Assembly: GCA_036387335.1 (NCBI GenBank)
Contig: DASVTZ010000223.1
Location: 1-35,998, forward strand
DNA: 35,998 nucleotides
Direction: 5' to 3'
Source: Longimicrobium sp.
Lineage (GTDB): Bacteria > Gemmatimonadota > Gemmatimonadetes > Longimicrobiales > Longimicrobiaceae
A model generated the notes under the pieces. That model was not told the DNA's origin. It saw nothing but the letters and a program-made list of their open reading frames with translations, and searched no databases. Of this stretch, positions 30,305-35,998 are shown one piece after another; positions within the stretch are counted from its first letter, which is position 1; every line of letters starts with the position of its first letter. Both the position numbers and the translations under genes were made by a program.

Positions 30305-30850
30305 ATGGAGCAGAAGCGCTTCGAGGTGGAGATCACCTTCCGCCAGACGGTTCGTTACGTGGTGGATGCAAAGGACCGCAAGCTGGCCGAGCGGATGGCC
30401 GTGGAGCGCTGGCACGGCGGCGAAGAAGGGACGACGCTGAGCATCGACTGCTCGGAAGTGATGGCCGTCGCCGCCGCCGAGTCGCCCACCGAGGACAAGC
30501 AGTGCCGCGACTGCGAAGCCGCCTTCCGCTACCTGCGCGACCGCGAGCTGGTGATCGAGATGCTGGACGCGGACGCCTTCAACCCCACCGTGCACGACGC
30601 CGTCTCGGCCGATGACGTGGCCACGCACCTCGGCTGGAAGCGCAAGGACGACCCCACCCTGGCCGACACGGCCCGCGCCGCCCGCGCCCTCGACCGTCTC
30701 TGCCAGGAGCACCGCGTGGTCTGCTTCACCCGCCCGCGCGTGCGCGCCAGCGAGCGCGGCGAGGTCCGCCTCTACTGCACCCCCCAGCACCTCGGCCGCC
30801 TGACCTCCCTGCTGATGGACGACCCGGAGCTGAGCGCCGCGGCGGTGTAA
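30305..30850 (+). CDS. Uncharacterised two-part protein (DpnD/PcfM-like N-terminus, possible winged helix)
   Basis: A 181-residue soluble protein that I do not recognise with certainty. The N-terminus KRFEVEITFRQTVRYVVDAK then LAERMAVERWHGG resembles the small DpnD/PcfM-type fold. The middle has C49 and a C67-R-D-C70 pair that could bind a metal or form a redox pair. The C-terminal half (~95-181) has helix-turn-helix-like spacing (SADDVATHLGWKRKDDPTLA, then ALDRLCQEHRVVCFTR and a strand pair), consistent with a winged helix. I prefer the ATG at 30305, with AGGA 4 bases upstream, over the GTG at 30293. It is a single-gene unit closed by the hairpin at 30880-30909. A regulatory role is only a guess. 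Confidence 0.75.
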   Translation: MEQKRFEVEITFRQTVRYVVDAKDRKLAERMAVERWHGGEEGTTLSIDCSEVMAVAAAESPTEDKQCRDCEAAFRYLRDRELVIEMLDADAFNPTVHDAVSADDVATHLGWKRKDDPTLADTARAARALDRLCQEHRVVCFTRPRVRASERGEVRLYCTPQHLGRLTSLLMDDPELSAAAV

Positions 30851-30879
30851 GGGGGGCCCCCTCCCCGCTCGTTCCTCGC

Positions 30880-30909
30880 TGCCCCTCCCCCAAACTGCTG
30901 GGGGAGGGG
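30880..30909 (+). terminator. Perfect 12-bp hairpin after the 181-residue gene
   Basis: GCCCCTCCCCCA (30880-30891) and TGGGGGAGGGGC (30898-30909) pair perfectly around AACTGC. TGTTCTTTCCTT follows, a weak T-rich tail. It marks the change into the lower-GC block with the peptide/radical SAM genes. The same arms recur at 35963-35994 with a different loop. Confidence 0.6.
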
Positions 30910-31025
30910 CATGTTCTTTCCTTATTTGGGCAGGCAGGCACGACCTTCAACAGAAATATGGCTTTTTGTGCGCGATTCAATTACCATCGAAATGGACCGT
31001 GGTCTCTCTGCTTCTCTCTTGAACC

Positions 31026-31030
31026 GGAGG
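31026..31030 (+). promoter_or_regulatory. Ribosome binding site fixing the start of the precursor peptide gene
   Basis: GGAGG lies exactly 6 bases before the ATG at 31037, the best Shine-Dalgarno site in this part of the window. It decides the start: the frame is open for 42 codons further upstream (to 30911), but that part has no such site. Confidence 0.75.
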
Positions 31031-31036
31031 TGCTTG

Positions 31037-31243
31037 ATGACACGCGAATCTATCACGACACAGGCGCGGAACGCTCGCGTGCTTGCCGAGGAGCGGTCGC
31101 ACGGCGCGGGCGGGGTTATGGGGAAGGAGACGGAAAGTCCGCACCAGGCACCCGCCGGCCCCCATCAGGCTCCTGCCGGTCCGCAGCAGGCACCCGCCGG
31201 CCCGCAGCAGGCACCCGCCGGTCCGCAGCATAAGCGCAAGTAG
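31037..31243 (+). CDS. Candidate RiPP precursor peptide with four P-H/Q-Q-A-P-A-G heptads
   Basis: A 68-residue peptide gene. Residues 1-34 form a polar, charged leader-like part (MTRESITTQARNARVLAEER...). Residues 35-62 are four heptads PHQAPAG, PHQAPAG, PQQAPAG, PQQAPAG, followed by PQH and a basic KRK tail. The repeat has no Cys, Ser or Thr, so thioether or azole chemistry is excluded in the core; only carbon or side-chain modification of Pro, Gln, His, Ala or Gly is possible. At the DNA level the units are 21 bp with synonymous differences (GGC/GGT, GCA/GCT, CCC/CCT), so they are not a fresh slippage product. A radical SAM gene starts 12 bases after its stop. No signal peptide, transporter or protease is adjacent. 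I know no named family with this repeat. It could instead be a low-complexity structural peptide. Confidence 0.62.
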   Translation: MTRESITTQARNARVLAEERSHGAGGVMGKETESPHQAPAGPHQAPAGPQQAPAGPQQAPAGPQHKRK

Positions 31244-31255
31244 CGGGGGCTGATC

Positions 31256-32635
31256 ATGCGTTACCTTGTGCTGAACCCGCCCTACATCATGAAAGAGGGA
31301 CAGGTGATCCCACCGGCAGCAGCAATGCTGCCGATGGGCCCTCTGGGAATCGCCACCGAACTCGTGGAACGGGGGCATGAGCTCGACTACTTGGACTTTG
31401 CCTTCGCCGAGTCGCTACCCGATGAAATCGACGCAAGTGAATACGACGGCGTGCTCATCGCGATCCATACCCTGCGCAACGTGCCGACTGCGAAAGAGCT
31501 TTTGAACCGGGTGAAGGGCGCATCCTACGTGGTTGCGGGGGGGAATGTGTGTTCCGAACTCGGAAAGGAGGATCTGGGCGGAGTTGGGGTATTCGCGGAT
31601 GCGGTGTTCAGGGGGTACGCGCACGGCCACCTTGATCGGATCGAGAGTGCGACGCAGGGTGACATCAAGGCCGGCTCCGCTTCTAGCCGCATGCCCGCGC
31701 CAAACCTATCCCTGCTCACCGCTGAGTTGCGAGATGTGTATTGGGAGCGATCGAGCGCACGCTATCCGATCATCGGACCCGGCGGTTTCGGGTGTGCGTG
31801 GTCATGCAACTACTGCACGGCCAAGATGTTGTCCCGACGCGTCGAACGGGACTTCTCGGTGATCGAGCGCGAGATTGATCAGGCGAAACGCCTCGGATAC
31901 CGCGAGCTGTGGTGCGTCGACAACATCTCGTTGGTCGACGCGGACTTGGCCCTGGAGTTCGATCAGATGGTAGAGCGTGCGGGCCTTACGTGGCTCGGTA
32001 TGACTCGCGCGGAAACGGTGATTGTGGCGCGGAACCGGCTACCGAAGTTCAGGCGGCTGACGGACATTGCGCTCGGGGTGGAAGCGCCGGCGCGCCAGCT
32101 CGTGACGCTGAACCGAGGCGAGCGCAGGGACAACGACGAGCGACTTCACCACGCTTTCGGGCTGCTGCATGATTCCGGTATTACTTCCACCGCATTCGTC
32201 ATGCTGGATCTTCCTGGCTCCTTAGATGCCGACTACTGGGCGCTTGTGGATCTGCTGGCTTACGTTCGACCCGGGAACGTCAGCTGGAGCTTCTTCAACC
32301 CCCCCGCCGTGAAGGCAATCACCCTCGGGCTGGATCTTGCCGCGACTGGGTTTTACCGGTGGCCCCTCGGGTTCGCGCGCATCCCTGACACGCGTGTGGT
32401 ACAATTCGCGATGGTGATCACTGGCACGTGGTGGATGAACTGGGCTCCTGAATCCTTTGTCAGAACCCCGGATCATTTTGGGGTCGTTTTCGATGAGGGA
32501 GAGATCGTCCAGACCCCCGACGCGCGCTCAGTTGTAGGTGACTTGTGGAGCGCATGGGACTTCAATGCCGCGCCGTTACGTCTGCCTGACCCTCCGCATC
32601 TAGCCAAGCCACTACTCGAGAGAACGGGAGCGTAG
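31256..32635 (+). CDS. Cobalamin-binding-type radical SAM enzyme (putative peptide C-methyltransferase)
   Basis: A 459-residue enzyme. The N-terminal ~135 residues have a B12-binding-like Rossmann pattern (MRYLVLNPPY, PLGIATELVERGHELDYLDF, YDGVLIAIHTLRNVPTAKEL, SYVVAGGNV). The radical SAM core has C180-A-W-S-C184-N-Y-C187 (CxxxCxxC) in PGGFGCAWSCNYC, followed by (beta/alpha) segments with WCVDNISLVDADLALEFDQM and ALGVEAPARQLV. The ~70 C-terminal residues are family-specific. Class B radical SAM enzymes of this layout methylate unactivated carbons, including proline in bottromycin. GGGGG lies 6 bases before its ATG. The gene has noticeably lower G+C and more AT-ended codons than its neighbours, suggesting transfer. 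The peptide encoded 12 bases upstream is the natural substrate candidate; this is inference. Confidence 0.83.
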   Translation: MRYLVLNPPYIMKEGQVIPPAAAMLPMGPLGIATELVERGHELDYLDFAFAESLPDEIDASEYDGVLIAIHTLRNVPTAKELLNRVKGASYVVAGGNVCSELGKEDLGGVGVFADAVFRGYAHGHLDRIESATQGDIKAGSASSRMPAPNLSLLTAELRDVYWERSSARYPIIGPGGFGCAWSCNYCTAKMLSRRVERDFSVIEREIDQAKRLGYRELWCVDNISLVDADLALEFDQMVERAGLTWLGMTRAETVIVARNRLPKFRRLTDIALGVEAPARQLVTLNRGERRDNDERLHHAFGLLHDSGITSTAFVMLDLPGSLDADYWALVDLLAYVRPGNVSWSFFNPPAVKAITLGLDLAATGFYRWPLGFARIPDTRVVQFAMVITGTWWMNWAPESFVRTPDHFGVVFDEGEIVQTPDARSVVGDLWSAWDFNAAPLRLPDPPHLAKPLLERTGA

Positions 32636-33056
32636 CCCCGCGGCGCTGTCGCAGGAGTATTAGACTGCGCGCGGCTCCGGGCTACAACTCCCCCTCCACT
32701 TCCGGAACTCGTCGGACGCCGATCTGGCATGTCTGGGGTATGGTATGGGTGGCGGCGGGATCACCGGTTGCCGCCCGCTACATCCGCCGACATCCATAGG
32801 TCCGTAGGTGATTGATCGCGCCTGTGTCTACGTTGCTCGGGTCGAAGTAACTGCACAACCCACCCTGGCGTTTAACGCGCACTGGACACACAAGCTCCCG
32901 TAGCGTTCATCACACCGCCGATTACTCCGCTCCATCGCCTTGCACCCATCTTGGACCCCTCAGCGTTGCACGCGGGGGGATGGCGGTCTATCCTTTCGCG
33001 CGCGCCACTCGGCGCAAGATTCCACTCGGGTTCGCCGGGCCCTCGGTCGCCCCCAA
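32636..33056. other. Gene-free lower-GC stretch after the radical SAM gene
   Basis: About 420 bases with no convincing gene in either direction. An imperfect hairpin near 32747-32775 (GGGTGGCGGCGG against CCGGTTGCCGCCC) could end the peptide/radical SAM transcript. Base composition is mixed and lower than in flanking genes, and short out-of-frame stretches suggest degraded coding sequence, but I cannot name a source. Confidence 0.45.
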
Positions 33057-33409
33057 TTTGTCATCCTGAGCGACGCGCTGCGCAGGTGCTTGTGTTTCTC
33101 TGATCCGTGGCGCGGAGCGAAGGATCTACTGCGCGAGACTGGAGGCCTGGTCCGTCACGCCGGGGCCCTTGGTTCGCCGGCTAGATCCTTTGGTCGCCGC
33201 CGGAGGACAGCGTGCGTGCGGGGGTCTGGGTGGCGGCTCCCTCAGAGGGTGTTTAAAAACGTCAATCCGGCAGATCCGATGGCTCGCGCGAGAGCAAGAT
33301 CAATCTTCAGTTGTGCGGAAGATGATTACTTCTTGCTTCCCTGCGGCATCGCGAGACTACGGATTGAGGGCCCCAGTGGAGTTTTTAAACACCCTCTCAG
33401 GATGACAAA
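33057..33409. mobile_element. 198-bp inverted-end element (copy 2), interrupted by a MITE
   Basis: TTTGTCATCCTGAG (33057-33070) and CTCAGGATGACAAA (33396-33409) are perfect 14-bp inverted repeats. Internal blocks GAGCGAAGGATCTACTGCGCG and CGCCGGCTAGATCCTT match copy 1 at 26833-27030. Subtracting the 150-bp insert and the 5-bp duplication leaves 198 bp, the same length as copy 1. Confidence 0.75.
33246..33395. mobile_element. 150-bp MITE with 15-bp inverted ends and CTCAG target duplication
   Basis: AGGGTGTTTAAAAAC (33246-33260) and GTTTTTAAACACCCT (33381-33395) are perfect terminal inverted repeats. CTCAG flanks both sides (33241-33245 and 33396-33400) as a target-site duplication; removing element plus one CTCAG restores GGCTCCCTCAGGATGACAAA, the expected end of the host repeat. 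It encodes no protein, so it must be mobilised by a transposase elsewhere. The end resembles several insertion sequences, but I do not assign a family. Confidence 0.85.
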
Positions 33410-33427
33410 GTGGGTGTGGCCTGAACC

Positions 33428-33460
33428 CCAACGCACTCACGCACTAACGCACTCACGCAC
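33428..33460. repeat. Octamer array before the symporter gene
   Basis: CCAACGC then ACTCACGC, ACTAACGC, ACTCACGC and AC, ending 28 bases before the symporter start. It is a member of the octamer family and, as at 4399-4462 and 27036-27060, lies in the 5' leader of a gene in the orientation CCAACGC-first on the coding strand. Confidence 0.8.
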
Positions 33461-33488
33461 TTCCCCTCCCCCCAACCCGCTCCCCGCC

Positions 33489-34952
33489 TTGACGTTCTCC
33501 GCGCTCGACTTCGCCATCGTCATCGGCTACATCGTCTTCGTGTCCGTGCTGGGGGCGGTGCTGGGGCGCCAGCAAAAGGACGCGAGCGACTACTTCCTCG
33601 CCGACCGGGCCATCCCGTGGTGGGCGGCGTGCTTCAGCCTGGTGGCCACGGAGACCAGCGCGCTCACCGTCATCAGCGTGCCCGCCACGGCGTACGGGGC
33701 GGACCTGTGGATGATCCAGCTTGCCGCAGGGTACTGCATCGGGCGCATCGGGATCGCCATCTTCCTGCTGCCGCGCTACTTCCGGGGCGAGATCGCCACC
33801 GCGTACGTGCTGCTGGAGCGCCGCTTCGGAGACAGGGCGCGGCGCTTCGCCTCGCTGATCTTTCTGGTGACGAGGACGCTGGCGGACGGGGTGCGGATCT
33901 TCGCGACGGCGCTGCCGCTGGCGGTGGTCGCGGGGATCCCGGTGTGGCAGAGCATCGTGGCGATCGGCGTCTTTACGCTGCTCTACAGCTACTACGGCGG
34001 GTTGCGCGCGGTGGTGTGGGTGGACGTGGCGCAGCTCTTCATCTACGTGGCGGGCGGCGTCGCGGTGCTCTGGGTGCTGGTGCGGCTGGTGCCGGGCGGG
34101 TGGAGCGGGATCGTGGCCGCCGCGGAGCCGGGCCACAAGCTGCGCATCCTGCACCCCGGCGGCGGCTTCGCGGACCCCAAGTGGCTGCTGACCGGGATCG
34201 TGGGCGGCGCCTTCCTCACCATGGCCAGCCACGGCGCGGACCACCTGATCGTGCAGCGCCTCCTCGCCTCGCCCTCGCTGGGCGATGCGCGCAAGGCGCT
34301 GGTCGGGTCGGGCGTCATCGTCCTGATCCAGTTCGCGCTGTTCCTGCTGATCGGGGTGGGGCTGTTCGCGTACTACAAGGGCGCGCCTTTCACCCCGCCG
34401 GACTCCGTCTTTCCGCGCTTCGCGGTGGAGCACCTTCCGACGGGGGTGCGCGGGCTGGTGGTGGCGGCGATCCTGGCGGCGGCGATGTCGTCGTCGCTCA
34501 ACGCACTGGCGGCCGTGTCCGTGCACGACATCTACGTGCCGCTCACCGGGCGCGGCGGCGAGGCCCACCTGCTGGCGGTGGGGAAGCGTTTCACCCTCTT
34601 CTGGGGCGCGGTGATGATCGTGGTGTCGCTCGCCTTCCAGTGGGTCGCGTCGGGGACGCCGCTGGTGGTGATCGCCCTGCAGATCGCCTCGTTCACCTAC
34701 GGCGGGCTGCTGGGAGGCTTCCTGCTGGGGCTCGTTTCGAAGCGCGCGCGGGAGCGTGACGCCATTGCGGGCATGGCGGTTGCCGTCGCGGGGATGGCGG
34801 CGCTGTGGGCGCTGCAGCAGTTCGGCGCGATTCCCAAGGTGATCGACACCCTGTGGTTCGCGCTGCTGGGCTCGGCCATCACCGTGGCCGTGGGCTCGGC
34901 GACGGCCCGGCTGCGGCCCGGCCCGCCGAAGCCTGAGCCGCTTGGCGCATAG
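33489..34952 (+). CDS. Sodium:solute symporter family transporter (SSS)
   Basis: A 487-residue membrane protein with about 13 TM segments. SSS features: DFAIVIGYIVFVSVLGAVLG as TM1; DYFLADRAIPWWAACFSLVATETSALTVI with the Na+-site region; RYFRGEIATAYVLLERRFGD; VYSYYGG-type LLYSYYGGLRAVVWVD; and MSSSLNALAAVSVHDIY in TM8. It should take up a solute with Na+; the substrate (sugar, amino acid or carboxylate) cannot be read. No ATG fits; the TTG at 33489 immediately precedes TM1 but has only pyrimidine-rich sequence upstream instead of a ribosome binding site. The frame is open back to 32940 through repeats. It lies 29 bases before uppP, a possible operon. Confidence 0.88.
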   Translation: MTFSALDFAIVIGYIVFVSVLGAVLGRQQKDASDYFLADRAIPWWAACFSLVATETSALTVISVPATAYGADLWMIQLAAGYCIGRIGIAIFLLPRYFRGEIATAYVLLERRFGDRARRFASLIFLVTRTLADGVRIFATALPLAVVAGIPVWQSIVAIGVFTLLYSYYGGLRAVVWVDVAQLFIYVAGGVAVLWVLVRLVPGGWSGIVAAAEPGHKLRILHPGGGFADPKWLLTGIVGGAFLTMASHGADHLIVQRLLASPSLGDARKALVGSGVIVLIQFALFLLIGVGLFAYYKGAPFTPPDSVFPRFAVEHLPTGVRGLVVAAILAAAMSSSLNALAAVSVHDIYVPLTGRGGEAHLLAVGKRFTLFWGAVMIVVSLAFQWVASGTPLVVIALQIASFTYGGLLGGFLLGLVSKRARERDAIAGMAVAVAGMAALWALQQFGAIPKVIDTLWFALLGSAITVAVGSATARLRPGPPKPEPLGA

Positions 34953-34981
34953 CTTCCTTCATCCTCCTGCCGGACGAGCGA

Positions 34982-35797
34982 ATGGACCTGTACCTGTTCC
35001 TGAAAGCCGTGATCCTTGGCCTCGTGGAAGGCGCCACGGAGTTCATCCCCGTATCCTCCACCGGGCACCTGATCCTCTTTCAGGACTGGCTCAACTTCGA
35101 GGGGAAGAAGCAGAACGCGTTCATCATCTTCATCCAGCTCGGCGCCATCCTGGCCGTGGTGTGGGTGTACCGCGAGAAGATCGTGGAGGTGCTGCGGACG
35201 TGGCGCACCCCCAGGTCGCGCGGCCTCATGATCAACCTGGTCGTCGCGACCATTCCCGCCGTGGTGATCGGCGTGCCCACGGAGAAGTGGATCGAGGCGC
35301 GGCTGTTCAAGCCCTTTCCCGTGGCGCTGGCGCTGGTGGTGGGCGGCATCGCGATCCTGCTGGTGGAGCGCTACTTCCGCACGCCCACGGTGGAGTCGGT
35401 GGACGACATCCCGCTGCGCAAGGCGCTGGGGGTGGGGCTCTTCCAGGTGCTGGCGATGCTCTGGCCGGGGTTCTCGCGCTCGGGCGCGACCATCATGGGC
35501 GGGCTGGGGCTGGGCCTGTCGCGCACGGCGGCCACGGAGTTCTCCTTCTTCATGGCGATCCCGGCGATGCTGGGCGCGTCCGTCATCAAGATGGGCGACA
35601 TCATGGACGTGGCCACGAAGGCGGACGTCCCCGTCTTCGCCACTGGCTTCATCGTCGCCTTCATCTCCGCGCTGGTGGTGATCCGCGGTCTGCTGTCCTA
35701 CGTCTCCAGGAACGACTTCAAGCCGTTCGCCTGGTACCGCATCGCCATCGGGATCGTGCTGATCGCCTGGTACTGGAACGGTTCGGGGGGGGCGTAG
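34982..35797 (+). CDS. uppP: Undecaprenyl-diphosphatase UppP (BacA)
   Basis: A 271-residue polytopic membrane enzyme of typical length that dephosphorylates undecaprenyl pyrophosphate to recycle the lipid carrier of peptidoglycan and polysaccharide synthesis; extra copies give bacitracin tolerance. Both catalytic signatures are present: EGATEFIPVSSTGH at 16-29 and PGFSRSGAT starting at P162. About eight TM segments are visible. The ATG at 34982 has GGACGAG upstream. It follows the symporter after 29 bases. Downstream is an inverted copy of the C/G-rich repeat. Confidence 0.96.
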   Translation: MDLYLFLKAVILGLVEGATEFIPVSSTGHLILFQDWLNFEGKKQNAFIIFIQLGAILAVVWVYREKIVEVLRTWRTPRSRGLMINLVVATIPAVVIGVPTEKWIEARLFKPFPVALALVVGGIAILLVERYFRTPTVESVDDIPLRKALGVGLFQVLAMLWPGFSRSGATIMGGLGLGLSRTAATEFSFFMAIPAMLGASVIKMGDIMDVATKADVPVFATGFIVAFISALVVIRGLLSYVSRNDFKPFAWYRIAIGIVLIAWYWNGSGGA

Positions 35798-35855
35798 GGC
35801 CCCCTCCCCCCGGCCCCCTCCCCCGCCTGCGGGGGCGCAGGGCGGGTGAGGGGGA
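35798..35855. repeat. C/G-rich dispersed repeat, copy 3 (inverted)
   Basis: Inverse complement of the blocks at 1-55 and 177-238, starting directly after the uppP stop codon. It contains CCCCCGCCTGCGGGGGC and could form a GC-only hairpin as a terminator. Confidence 0.7.
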
Positions 35856-35889
35856 GAACTTCGCGCGCGTTGCGGCGATCCCATCGTAG

Positions 35890-35911
35890 GGGCCGCCCCA
35901 TGTGGCTGCCC
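35890..35911. repeat. GGGC(A/C)GCC hairpin repeat
   Basis: GGGCCGCC (35890-35897) and GGCTGCCC (35904-35911) around CCATGT, preceded by CGTAG. It matches 8991-9012 and, inverted, 4678-4698. One stem position is a C-T mismatch here. Confidence 0.6.
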
Positions 35912-35962
35912 GTGCCCGCCGCCGCACCGCCCCACGCGCGCCGGCACGGACGCACGCGAAAC

Positions 35963-35994
35963 GCCCCTCCCCCAGGTTGTTTTGGGGGAGGGGC
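35963..35994. terminator. Perfect 12-bp hairpin near the window end
   Basis: GCCCCTCCCCCA (35963-35974) pairs with TGGGGGAGGGGC (35983-35994) around an 8-base T-rich loop. The arms are identical to those at 30880-30909, so it is a dispersed hairpin repeat that may serve as a terminator. Confidence 0.45.
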
Positions 35995-35998
35995 CGCG

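Noticed and set aside
30911-31036. Longer 110-residue form of the repeat peptide.
   Set aside because: No ribosome binding site before 30911, whereas GGAGG lies 6 bases before the ATG at 31037.
32940-33488. Upstream extension of the symporter frame.
   Set aside because: It runs through the interrupted inverted-end element and the octamer array; the first membrane helix starts right at the TTG at 33489.

Overview
This window is GC-rich chromosomal DNA (about 70-75% G+C in the gene bodies I sampled). The gene content fits an environmental Gemmatimonadota-type (Longimicrobium-like) bacterium: an ADOP-type ABC permease behind a PadR regulator, a very large zinc metalloprotease lipoprotein, large multi-PAS sensor kinases, MoxR/DUF58/transglutaminase genes, ergothioneine genes, and many short structured intergenic repeats. 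This assignment is inference from gene families and style; there is no rRNA or marker gene in the window.

Layout. 187-4329 (minus): a von Willebrand factor A protein followed by a membrane sensor histidine kinase. 4821-8741 (minus): a soluble GAF/PAS hybrid histidine kinase with a C-terminal receiver. 9139-9848 (plus): a VapB/VapC-like toxin-antitoxin pair behind an inverted repeat. 10081-12657 (minus): a zinc metalloprotease lipoprotein. 12941-16160 (plus): PadR regulator and ADOP permease, with a duplicated promoter upstream and two 7-bp tandem arrays between the genes. 16281-17948: a beta-lactamase-fold serine hydrolase. 18068-21674: an MFS exporter, then egtB and egtD for ergothioneine. 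21985-22746: a lone ABC-type AAA ATPase. 23159-25554 (minus): an HExxH peptidase lipoprotein translationally coupled to a small outer-membrane-barrel-like protein. 25742-30184 (plus): MoxR ATPase, DUF58 protein and TgpA-like transglutaminase. 30305-30850: an unrecognised 181-residue protein. 33489-35797: a sodium:solute symporter and undecaprenyl-diphosphatase (uppP).

The most interesting part is the lower-GC block at about 30900-33050 (57% G+C in one sampled 60-base line against 73% in a neighbouring gene). It holds a 68-codon gene with an excellent ribosome binding site. Its product ends in four proline/glutamine-rich heptads (P-H/Q-Q-A-P-A-G) and a basic tail. Twelve bases downstream is a cobalamin-binding-type radical SAM enzyme. 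Together they look like a minimal RiPP (ribosomally made, post-translationally modified peptide) system with a repeat-type precursor and a candidate C-methyltransferase, and I cannot match it to a named class.

The gaps between genes are unusually structured. I see (i) two copies of a ~198-bp element with inverted ends TGTCATCCTGA, one interrupted by a 150-bp MITE with perfect 15-bp inverted ends and a 5-bp CTCAG duplication; (ii) four arrays of an 8-bp repeat beginning CCAACGC; (iii) a two-hairpin module whose stems differ between copies but stay paired around a constant TGAA loop; (iv) long near-palindromes, including a perfect 32-bp inverted repeat; and (v) C-rich blocks, one of which encodes the C-terminal tail of a histidine kinase.
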